Assembly: GCA_903847495.1 (NCBI GenBank)
Contig: CAINDT010000125.1
Coordinates: 1 to 5,442 of the forward strand
Length of the DNA stretch: 5,442 nucleotides
Direction of reading: 5' to 3'
DNA from: an uncultured Actinomycetes bacterium
Lineage (GTDB): Bacteria; Actinomycetota; Thermoleophilia; Gaiellales; F1-60-MAGs149
The position numbers and the translations under genes were made by a program. The notes beneath the pieces are model-generated. The model saw only the letters and a program-made list of their open reading frames with translations, ran no database searches and was not told the origin of the DNA. The stretch's first letter is position 1, and each line of letters starts with the position of its first letter. Shown here in pieces: positions 1 to 5,442 of this stretch.

Positions 1-783
1 GACCGCGACGTTTTCCCGGTTGTGGTCGCCGCGCAGACGGCTCTCGGCGAAGCCCAGCTCGTCCGCATCGATGCCCCGCACGCGCACGACCTCGGCGTCG
101 CCTGGCACGCGGCGCTGGTCCTCGCAGAACGGGTCATCGACATTCAGCACCGCCGTGTCCTGCTCGTCTTGCGTCTCGAAGATGCGGAGCTTGATGCGCT
201 GGTACTCCTCCATCGAGCCGTGGCGATCCAGGTGATCGGGTGTGATGTTCGTCAGCCCGGCCGCATCGCAGTGGAAGCTGACGATGTCTTCGAGCTGGAA
301 GCTCGAGAGCTCGCAGACGACGATCGCCCCCTCTGGCAGGTGCGGAGCCACCTCGCAGAGGGCGATACCGACGTTGCCGCAGACCTGGTACGGCAGTCCG
401 GCGGCGTGGAGCATCGCGCCGACGAGTTCGGTGGTCGTCGTCTTGCCGTTGGTGCCCGTCACGCCGATCACACGGGCTCGCGGCGGCAGCAGGCGATAGC
501 CGAGCTCCACCTCGGACCAGATCGGGATGCCCAGCTCGTGCGCCGCTTGGAGGACCGGGTGGCCGTTGGCGACACCGGGGCTGCGGATGATCGCCTCGCA
601 GCCCTCGTAGTCGACCTCGTCGGGCCCGATGACAGGTACGGGTGCGCCTGAGACGCCAGCCGGATCGTCGTCGACGAGCGTCACCTCGCGCCCGGCGTCA
701 GCCAGCGCTGCCGCGGCGGCCAAGCCCGAGCGGCCGGCGCCCAGCACGATCGGCAGGCGCGGGAGGTCGAGGGCCCCGGTCAT
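1..783 (-). CDS. murD: MurD, UDP-MurNAc-L-Ala:D-glutamate ligase, N-terminal and central domains (3' end outside window)
   Basis: Cytoplasmic ATP-dependent ligase that adds D-Glu to UDP-MurNAc-L-alanine, the second stem-peptide step. I translated 261 residues from the ATG at 781-783; the frame stays open to the left edge, so the C-terminal domain is missing (whole MurD proteins are about 450 aa). The N-terminal Rossmann-like UDP-binding domain has VLGAGRSGLAAA (13-24) and RSPGV (67-71). The ATPase domain has P-loop GVTGTNGKTTTT (107-118), CGNVGIAL (135-142), ELSSFQLE (158-165) and NITPDHLDRHG (179-189). Lys198 in YQRIKLRIF fits the carbamylated lysine of the family. The visible end, LRGDHNRENVA (250-260), is the start of the conserved L-x-G-x-HN-x-x-N motif. 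SSFQLE and TPDHLDRHG identify MurD rather than MurC, MurE or MurF. The start overlaps the mraY TGA as ATGA with no obvious Shine-Dalgarno, so translation is probably coupled to mraY. Confidence 0.96.
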   Translation of the reverse strand, partial: MTGALDLPRLPIVLGAGRSGLAAAAALADAGREVTLVDDDPAGVSGAPVPVIGPDEVDYEGCEAIIRSPGVANGHPVLQAAHELGIPIWSEVELGYRLLPPRARVIGVTGTNGKTTTTELVGAMLHAAGLPYQVCGNVGIALCEVAPHLPEGAIVVCELSSFQLEDIVSFHCDAAGLTNITPDHLDRHGSMEEYQRIKLRIFETQDEQDTAVLNVDDPFCEDQRRVPGDAEVVRVRGIDADELGFAESRLRGDHNRENVAV

Positions 784-1841
784 GCGTACTGGTTGAAGCG
801 CACGTAGTAGAGGACGAACGCGACCGAGGCGAAGATCGACGCGATGATCAGGAAGCGGAACATGATCTTCGTCTCGCTCCAGGCTTTCATCTCGAAGTGG
901 TGATGAATCGGCGCCATCAGGAACACGCGCCGGCCGAAGCGACGGAAGCTGATGACCTGGATGATCACGCTGGCGGCCTCGACGACGAAGATGCCGCCGA
1001 TCAGGGGCAGCAGCAACTCGGTCTTGGTGAAGATGGCGAATCCGGCGAGCGCGCCGCCGAGGGCAAGGGACCCGGTATCGCCCATGAAGACCTCGGCTGG
1101 ATAGCTGTTGAACCACAGGAAGCCCACGCAGGCGCCGAGCAGCGCCGCCGCGAGGATGGCGAGATCGAGCGTCTCGGTCGTCTGTCGCTGGAGGTCGAAG
1201 AGCCCGGGACCACCGACGCGATCGTCGATGCCGGGCATGGACAACGCACGCTGCCCCACCTGGAAGCCGATCACGCACATTGCAGTGAAGGCCAGCATCG
1301 CGATCGTTGACGTACCGGCGGCGAGGCCGTCGAGGCCGTCCGTCAGGTTCACGGCGTTGGAGGCGCCGACGATGATCAGGAACACCAGCACGTACCAGAC
1401 CGGCCCGAGCTCGACGTGGATGTCGAACAGGGGCACGAAGATCCGCGTCGAGATGCCCTCGTGGCTCGCGACGACGCAGATGACGGCGGCGATCGCGGCC
1501 TGCGCCAGCATCTTGTAGCGGCCCTTCAGCCCGAGCGAGCGTTTGCGGATGACGCTGAGGTAGTCATCGACGAAGCCGATCGCACCGCAGCCCAGCATGA
1601 CGCCGAGCACGGCGAGGCTGCGCGCGCCGTACGAGGAGAAGATCAGGTACGGCACCACCGTGGCGATGATGATCAGCAGGCCGCCCATGGTCGGGGTGCC
1701 CGACTTGGTCTGATGCCCCTCCGGTCCCTCCAGACGGATGCGCTGGCCCACGTTGTACTTGCGGAGGAGCTCGACGAAACGGGGCCCCGCAATGACGGAG
1801 ATCAGGATCGCGATGACGCCGGAGGCGAGGACGTTGGTCAT
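780..1841 (-). CDS. mraY: MraY, phospho-N-acetylmuramoyl-pentapeptide transferase
   Basis: Integral membrane enzyme that transfers phospho-MurNAc-pentapeptide from UDP to undecaprenyl phosphate, forming lipid I on the cytoplasmic face; 353 aa, normal for MraY. About ten hydrophobic segments fit the known topology: roughly 4-20, 52-69, 74-91, 112-126, 147-162, 174-194, 226-243, 257-273, 276-297 and 329-347. Conserved cytoplasmic motifs are GHQTKSGTPTMGG (42-54), Asp92-Asp93 in GFVDDYL, KGRYKMLAQ (106-114), NAVNLTDGLDGL (162-173), FMGDTGSLALGG (252-263, Asp255) and APIHHHFE (310-317). The loop at about 195-225, on the outer face, is rather long. The open frame continues 165 codons upstream inside murF, but homology starts at the ATG at 1839-1841. 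That ATG overlaps the murF TGA as ATGA and has GAGG seven bases upstream. The stop overlaps the murD start in the same way. UDP-GlcNAc:polyprenyl transferases (WecA/TagO) are related, but IHHHFE and the operon favour MraY. Confidence 0.97.
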   Translation of the reverse strand: MTNVLASGVIAILISVIAGPRFVELLRKYNVGQRIRLEGPEGHQTKSGTPTMGGLLIIIATVVPYLIFSSYGARSLAVLGVMLGCGAIGFVDDYLSVIRKRSLGLKGRYKMLAQAAIAAVICVVASHEGISTRIFVPLFDIHVELGPVWYVLVFLIIVGASNAVNLTDGLDGLAAGTSTIAMLAFTAMCVIGFQVGQRALSMPGIDDRVGGPGLFDLQRQTTETLDLAILAAALLGACVGFLWFNSYPAEVFMGDTGSLALGGALAGFAIFTKTELLLPLIGGIFVVEAASVIIQVISFRRFGRRVFLMAPIHHHFEMKAWSETKIMFRFLIIASIFASVAFVLYYVRFNQYA

Positions 1842-3205
1842 GCGCCCGCCTCGAGGCGCTCGGCGAGCAGTTCGGGGATCGTCTCGAGCCCAGCGGAGCG
1901 CGAGCCCTTGACGAGCACGCGATCGCCCGTGCGCACGATCTCGGCGAGGCGGTCCACCGCCTCGTCGGCGGTGGCGACCCACCGTCCGTCCACGCTGCTG
2001 CCGGCCCCATCCAGATACGCGCGTGCGAGATCCCCCACGGCGATCACGATATCTACCCCGCTCCGGGCCGCGAGCGCGCCGACCTCCCGGTGGTACCGCT
2101 CCGCCTCGGATCCAAGCTCGGCCATCAGCCCCAGCACGGCGATCTTCCGCCCGTCGGCCGGCAGTTCGCCGAGGAGCCGTAGAGCGGCCTCCATCGAGGC
2201 GGGATTGGCGTTGTACGCGTCGTTCACGACCTCGACGCCGCCCGGCAGCATGCTCGTCTCGCCACGCCAGCGCTGCTGCGGGATGTCCGCTGCGCGCGCG
2301 GCGACGTCGCCGAGATCGAGACCGAGCACGACGCACACGGCGAGCGCAGCGGCGAGGTTCCGAGCGTGGTGACGGCCGATGAGGTTGGTTCGCAGACTCA
2401 GCAGTTCGCCATGCACGAGATAGGTCAGATCCTGACCCGTCGGATCAATGCGGCGATCGACGAGTTGCACGTCGGCGCCGGCCTCGTCCCCGAACGTGAC
2501 GATCGTGATGTCGTCCGGCAGGAAGGGATCGAGCAGCGGTTCTGCGAAGGGGATCACGGCCGTGCCGCCCTCGCGCAGGCCATTCGTGATCTCGGCCTTG
2601 GCCTCGGCAATCGCCTCCTGCGAGCCGAGCAGCTCGATGTGCGCCACGCCGACGTTCGTGATCACGCCGATGTCGGGCGAGGCGAGCGCGCAGAGCTCGG
2701 CGATCTGCCCCTTCCCCCGCATCGCGAGCTCGCAGACGATCACCTCGGTATCCGGTTCGAGGCGCGTCAGCGTGAGCGGATAGCCGAGCTCGTTGTTGTG
2801 CCCCTCGAGCGCGGCGACGGTCCGTCGCTGCCCGCCGACAAGATGCGCGATGGCGTCCTTCGTCGAGGTCTTGCCGGTACTGCCGGTCACCCCCACGCGG
2901 GTCGCTGCCGACGCTGTGGCCGTGACATCGCCGAGGAACTGCAGGCAGCGCATGCTCGAGAACGTCATGAGCACGTTGGGGATGTCGGTCGCCAGGGCGC
3001 GATCGATCTGCTCCTCCTCCACGACCACGGCGAGCGCGCCGTTCTCCACCGCGCTCTCAATGAAATCGATGCCGCCGCGGATCGCGACGAAGAGGTCGCC
3101 GGGACCGGCTGTACGGGAGTCGATCGTGACCCCGGTGACCAGCGCCTCGGCATTGCCGCGCATGACGACCGAGGCTGGGACGGCAGCGAGGGTGAGCGGG
3201 ATCAT
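1838..3205 (-). CDS. murF: MurF, UDP-MurNAc-tripeptide:D-alanyl-D-alanine ligase
   Basis: Cytoplasmic ATP-dependent ligase that joins D-Ala-D-Ala to the UDP-MurNAc-tripeptide, giving the pentapeptide substrate of MraY; 455 aa, normal for MurF. The N-terminal domain has TIDSRTAGPGDLFVAIRG (27-44). The ATPase domain has P-loop GVTGSTGKTSTK (105-116), GHNNELGYPLT (135-145), ELAMRGKGQI (159-168), TNVGVAHIELLGS (183-195) and AKAEI with Lys203. The C-terminal domain has GRHHARNLAAALAV (277-290), NDAYNANPASM (328-338), VLGLMAELG (357-365) and VLVKGSRSAGLE (430-441). HNNELGYPLT and NDAYNANP separate it from MurC, MurD and MurE. The frame stays open 197 codons upstream inside murE, but family homology begins only at the ATG at 3203-3205, which overlaps the murE TGA (ATGA) and has a good ribosome-binding site, so that start is chosen. 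The usual GDMLELG is GLMAELG here, a variation outside the catalytic core. The stop overlaps mraY as ATGA. Confidence 0.96.
   Translation of the reverse strand: MIPLTLAAVPASVVMRGNAEALVTGVTIDSRTAGPGDLFVAIRGGIDFIESAVENGALAVVVEEEQIDRALATDIPNVLMTFSSMRCLQFLGDVTATASAATRVGVTGSTGKTSTKDAIAHLVGGQRRTVAALEGHNNELGYPLTLTRLEPDTEVIVCELAMRGKGQIAELCALASPDIGVITNVGVAHIELLGSQEAIAEAKAEITNGLREGGTAVIPFAEPLLDPFLPDDITIVTFGDEAGADVQLVDRRIDPTGQDLTYLVHGELLSLRTNLIGRHHARNLAAALAVCVVLGLDLGDVAARAADIPQQRWRGETSMLPGGVEVVNDAYNANPASMEAALRLLGELPADGRKIAVLGLMAELGSEAERYHREVGALAARSGVDIVIAVGDLARAYLDGAGSSVDGRWVATADEAVDRLAEIVRTGDRVLVKGSRSAGLETIPELLAERLEAGA
1849..1852 (-). promoter_or_regulatory. Ribosome-binding site of mraY
   Basis: Read on the minus strand this is GAGG, seven bases before the mraY ATG at 1839-1841, within the last codons of murF. 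It is short but well spaced, and it favours the ATGA-overlap start over any start in the upstream extension of the frame. Confidence 0.55.
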
Positions 3206-4650
3206 GCGAGCACCTCGCGTGCCACTTCGCGATCGTCGAACGGTGAGATGACACCGGCTACGTCCTGCCCCTGCTCGTGGCCCTTGCCGGCGATCACGAC
3301 GACGTCGCCCGCCTCGGCCATCCCAATGGCACGCTCGATCGCGCGACGACGGTCGACCTCGACCGCCTGACGGCCGTCGGCGCCCGCCTCGATCTCGGCG
3401 ATGATCGCCAGTGGATCCTCGCTGCGCGGGTTGTCCGTCGTGATAATCACGTGATCGGCCAGCGCGCAGGCGGCACGGGCCATGGCCGGGCGCTTGCCGC
3501 GGTCGCGATCGCCGCCGCAGCCGAACACCACGATCACACGCCCGGTCGCGAGGGGGCGTACGGCGCGAAGGATGTTCTCGAGCGCGTCGGCGGTGTGCGC
3601 GTAATCGACGATCACACCGTAGGGCTGCTCGGTCGAAACCACCTCGAGTCGCCCCGGCACGCCGGCGACGGCGGAGAGCCCGGCGACGATCGCCTCGAAG
3701 GGGACGCCGGCTAGCCCTGCGCTGCTCGCCGCAGCCAGAGCGTTCTCCACGTTGAAGCGCCCGACGAGGCGCAGCGCGAGTTCGGCCTCGCCCCATGGCG
3801 TGCAGAGGCGCAACGACGTGCCCCCGGGGCCGTACCGCACGTCCTCGGCGCGGACCTCCGCGGCACGCGCGCCGATTCCGAAGCGGAGGTCGGCCGGCAG
3901 TCGCTGGCCGTAGGCATCGTCGGCGTTGGCGGCCGTCGGACAGCGGCCGTCGAACAGCAGCGCCTTGGCCGCGAAGTACGCCTCCATGTCCCCGTGGTAG
4001 TCGAGGTGATCCTGCGTGAGGTTTGTAAAGGCGGCCGCGGCGAACCGCACGCCGCCGACGCGGTGCTGGTCCAGCGCGTGCGAGGACACCTCCATTGCGC
4101 AGGCCGTGTCGCCCGCATCGACCATGCGACGGAAGTCCCGATGCAGATCGATCGCCTCAGCCGTCGTGCGCTGCGCCGTCTCCACGACGCCGCCGATACG
4201 GCGCTCGACGGTGCCGAGCAGCCCGGTCGAATGGCCGGCGGCGGTGAGGATCGCGTGCTGCAGGTACGCGGTGGTGGTCTTGCCGTTGGTGCCAGTCACT
4301 CCGAGGAGCACCAGCTGCTCACTCGGCCGACCGAAGAAGACGTCGGCGATCGGACCCATCGCGGCTCGACAGGACGTGACGATGATCTGCGGCACGGCGA
4401 CGTCGAGCTCGCGTTCGACGACGAGGGCGCAGGCGCCCGCTTCGATCGCCGCCGCGGCGTGGTCGTGCCCGTCCGTCGTGGCACCGGGCACGCAGAAGAA
4501 CAGCGTCCCGTCCTGCACGCGACGCGAGTCGTATGCGAGGTCGCGGACGTCCACGCCATCGATGGGAAGCGTCGTCGCCCGCGCGTGAACGGGACCGAGG
4601 AGGTCCGAGAGCAGCACCTGACGGAGTCTAGTGCGCGCTGTCGCGGCCAT
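3202..4650 (-). CDS. murE: MurE, UDP-MurNAc-L-Ala-D-Glu:meso-diaminopimelate ligase
   Basis: Cytoplasmic ATP-dependent Mur ligase that adds the third stem-peptide residue; 482 aa, normal for MurE. The N-terminal UDP-binding domain includes LAYDSRRVQDGTLFF (about 38-52). The central ATPase domain has P-loop GVTGTNGKTTT (117-127), EVSSHALDQHR (187-197), NLTQDHLDYHG (210-220) and AAKALLF, with Lys229 at the position carbamylated in the family. The C-terminal domain has GRFNVENALAA (297-307), VPGRLE (331-336), DYAHTADALE (349-358), GCGGDRDRGKRP (377-388), DNPR (406-409) and GKGHEQ (455-460). DNPR is the established marker for meso-DAP specificity, so L-Lys addition is unlikely (inference). The ATG at 4648-4650 is the first possible start because the ftsI TGA lies in the same frame five codons upstream. 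No clear Shine-Dalgarno precedes it, so translation probably relies on ribosomes ending ftsI. The stop overlaps the murF start as ATGA. Confidence 0.97.
   Translation of the reverse strand: MAATARTRLRQVLLSDLLGPVHARATTLPIDGVDVRDLAYDSRRVQDGTLFFCVPGATTDGHDHAAAAIEAGACALVVERELDVAVPQIIVTSCRAAMGPIADVFFGRPSEQLVLLGVTGTNGKTTTAYLQHAILTAAGHSTGLLGTVERRIGGVVETAQRTTAEAIDLHRDFRRMVDAGDTACAMEVSSHALDQHRVGGVRFAAAAFTNLTQDHLDYHGDMEAYFAAKALLFDGRCPTAANADDAYGQRLPADLRFGIGARAAEVRAEDVRYGPGGTSLRLCTPWGEAELALRLVGRFNVENALAAASSAGLAGVPFEAIVAGLSAVAGVPGRLEVVSTEQPYGVIVDYAHTADALENILRAVRPLATGRVIVVFGCGGDRDRGKRPAMARAACALADHVIITTDNPRSEDPLAIIAEIEAGADGRQAVEVDRRRAIERAIGMAEAGDVVVIAGKGHEQGQDVAGVISPFDDREVAREVLA
3211..3216 (-). promoter_or_regulatory. 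Ribosome-binding site of murF
   Basis: Read on the minus strand this is GAGGTG, five bases before the murF ATG at 3203-3205. It lies inside the last codons of murE. It supports the short murF start over the long upstream frame extension and shows that the ATGA overlap has its own initiation signal as well as possible termination-reinitiation. Confidence 0.7.
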
Positions 4651-4662
4651 CTCGACGCACGC
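4651..4662 (-). other. ftsI-murE intergenic spacer
   Basis: This 12-base gap is the only non-coding DNA in the window. On the minus strand it reads GCGTGCGTCGAG, between the ftsI TGA and the murE ATG. It is too short for a promoter or terminator and holds no Shine-Dalgarno at useful spacing; the GAG next to the ATG is too close. Four sense codons in the same frame separate the stop from the start, so both genes are in one register. Confidence 0.8.
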
Positions 4663-5442
4663 TCAGCCCGCGGTAGCCGCGCTCGGCTGATCCATCTGCG
4701 CACCGAGCGCGGTCAACGCCCGCGCCGTCAGCTTCGCGAAGGCCGGCCCGGCGACCTCGCCGCCGTAGTACTGGCCGCCATGCGGCTCATCGACCATGAT
4801 CAGCGTCAGCACCTTGGGGTTGCGCACAGGCGCAAAGCCCACGAACCAGGACAGGTAGCGCCGGTCGGAGTACGTGCCATCGTTGTCAAGCTTCTTGGTG
4901 GTGCCGGTCTTGCCCGCCACCGAGTAGCCCGGGATCGCCGCCGCGGAGCCGGTGCCCTGGTCGGACACGACGCCCTCCAGCATCTGCGCCAGCGCCCGCG
5001 CGGAACGAGCGGACATGATCCGCTTGCGCGGCACCTGCACCGGCCCCTGTCCGTCGATGCGCGTCACGACGTGCGGCTGGATCTGCAGGCCGTCGTTGGC
5101 GATCGTGGCGTACAGCTGCGCGATCTGGATGGGCGTCGCCGCGATGCCGTGGCCAATCGGGATGTTCAGCGGCGATGTGCCCGACCACTGTCCGTAGGCC
5201 GGTACCGTGCCCGGCACCTCGCCGGGCAGGTCGATGCCGGTCGGCATGCCGAACCCGAAGCGGTCGATCCACTGCGATAGGACGCTGCCGCGATTGCCTG
5301 CCGACGACAGGTGCTCGTAGGCCAGCTTGGCGACGCCGATGTTCGACGAGGTGCGCAGCGCTTCCGTCGCCGTCTTGATACCCGGATCGGGGTGCGAGTC
5401 GCGAAGCGTCGCGTCGTACAGCTGCCAGGACGACCCCACCTC
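4663..5442 (-). CDS. ftsI: FtsI / class B penicillin-binding protein, C-terminal part of the transpeptidase domain (5' end outside window)
   Basis: Septal peptidoglycan D,D-transpeptidase (PBP3/PbpB type), which crosslinks stem peptides outside the membrane during division. About 260 C-terminal residues are visible. The frame is open through the right edge, so the GTG at 5437-5439 is an internal Val, not a start. Numbering from that Val, the second catalytic motif SSN is at residues 31-33 (5341-5349) within ALRTSSNIGVAK, and the third motif KTG is at 177-179 (4903-4911) within VAGKTGTTKK. Between them is the family-typical segment GIDLPGEVPG, then PIGHGIAATPIQIAQLYA. The end has SWFVGFAP, VDEPHGG and YYGGEVAGPAF, also typical. 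The SxxK nucleophile, the dimerisation domain and the N-terminal anchor lie outside the window. The protein stops shortly after the last helix with no PASTA repeats, which favours FtsI over SpoVD-like PBPs with PASTA tails. Its position just before murE supports ftsI. The TGA stop is at 4663-4665. Confidence 0.95.
   Translation of the reverse strand, partial: EVGSSWQLYDATLRDSHPDPGIKTATEALRTSSNIGVAKLAYEHLSSAGNRGSVLSQWIDRFGFGMPTGIDLPGEVPGTVPAYGQWSGTSPLNIPIGHGIAATPIQIAQLYATIANDGLQIQPHVVTRIDGQGPVQVPRKRIMSARSARALAQMLEGVVSDQGTGSAAAIPGYSVAGKTGTTKKLDNDGTYSDRRYLSWFVGFAPVRNPKVLTLIMVDEPHGGQYYGGEVAGPAFAKLTARALTALGAQMDQPSAATAG

Noticed and set aside
22..651. A plus-strand open frame of 209 codons opposite murD
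   Set aside because: The minus strand here encodes unmistakable MurD motifs through the whole interval. The plus-strand protein has no recognisable motifs and low-complexity composition.
1842..2336. A 165-codon upstream extension of the mraY frame inside murF
   Set aside because: The extension is Arg-rich, non-membrane and overlaps murF fully. MraY homology and the first membrane segment start at the ATG at 1839-1841.
642..3714. Several overlapping plus-strand frames (642-1310, 1416-2372, 2366-3370, 3277-3714)
   Set aside because: All are antisense to mraY, murF or murE, overlap one another end to end, and look like shadow frames of high-G+C coding DNA.
3206..3796. A 197-codon upstream extension of the murF frame inside murE
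   Set aside because: The extension is Arg-rich without MurF homology, while the family N-terminus begins at the ATG overlapping the murE stop, with a GAGGTG site. It is not a MurF fusion domain.
440..4293. A 17-base identical stretch in murD (440-456) and murE (4277-4293), with a similar one in murF near 2868-2885
   Set aside because: These encode the shared P-loop GTNGKT of the Mur ligases. The identity follows from protein conservation and codon bias, not from a DNA repeat or recombination.
3994..5280. A 428-codon open frame on the plus strand, antisense to ftsI and murE
   Set aside because: It lies opposite two well-conserved genes, its translation is rich in Arg, Ala, Gly, Asp and His with no recognisable domain, and high third-position G+C on the coding strand removes stops from the antisense frame. 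It is a composition artefact.
5437..5439. GTG as a possible start for the ftsI fragment
   Set aside because: The frame is open to the window edge and the catalytic SxxK motif must lie further upstream, so this GTG encodes an internal valine.

Overview
The window is a stretch of the division and cell wall (dcw) gene cluster of a high-G+C bacterium (roughly two thirds G+C by eye, with strong G/C bias at third codon positions). Everything is read from the minus strand, so the biological order runs from the right edge to the left: ftsI (3' part only, 4663-5442), murE (3202-4650), murF (1838-3205), mraY (780-1841) and murD (5' part only, 1-783). I estimate that more than 99% of the bases are coding. 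The only intergenic DNA is 12 bases between ftsI and murE, and I see no promoter, terminator, RNA gene, mobile element, CRISPR array or substantial repeat.

The genes form one biosynthetic line. MurD adds D-Glu to UDP-MurNAc-L-Ala, MurE adds the third residue (a DNPR motif predicts meso-diaminopimelate), and MurF adds D-Ala-D-Ala to complete UDP-MurNAc-pentapeptide. MraY moves phospho-MurNAc-pentapeptide onto undecaprenyl phosphate to make lipid I in the membrane. FtsI is the septal transpeptidase that crosslinks the finished polymer outside the membrane. The murE/murF, murF/mraY and mraY/murD junctions are all 4-base ATGA overlaps, which implies one transcript and translational coupling. Transcription must begin upstream of ftsI, beyond the right edge. 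In the standard dcw order, ftsW and murG would be expected beyond the left edge.

Taxonomy is uncertain. The high G+C, the order ftsI-murE-murF-mraY-murD and the meso-DAP-type MurE fit an actinobacterium, perhaps a deep-branching one such as Thermoleophilia, but other high-G+C phyla share these traits. All key catalytic motifs that lie inside the window are intact, and no frameshift or pseudogene is visible.

I found no sign of an undescribed system. The remarks in the findings section are modest: junction architecture, a long extracytoplasmic loop in MraY, a variant MurF motif and long antisense open frames that look like composition artefacts.
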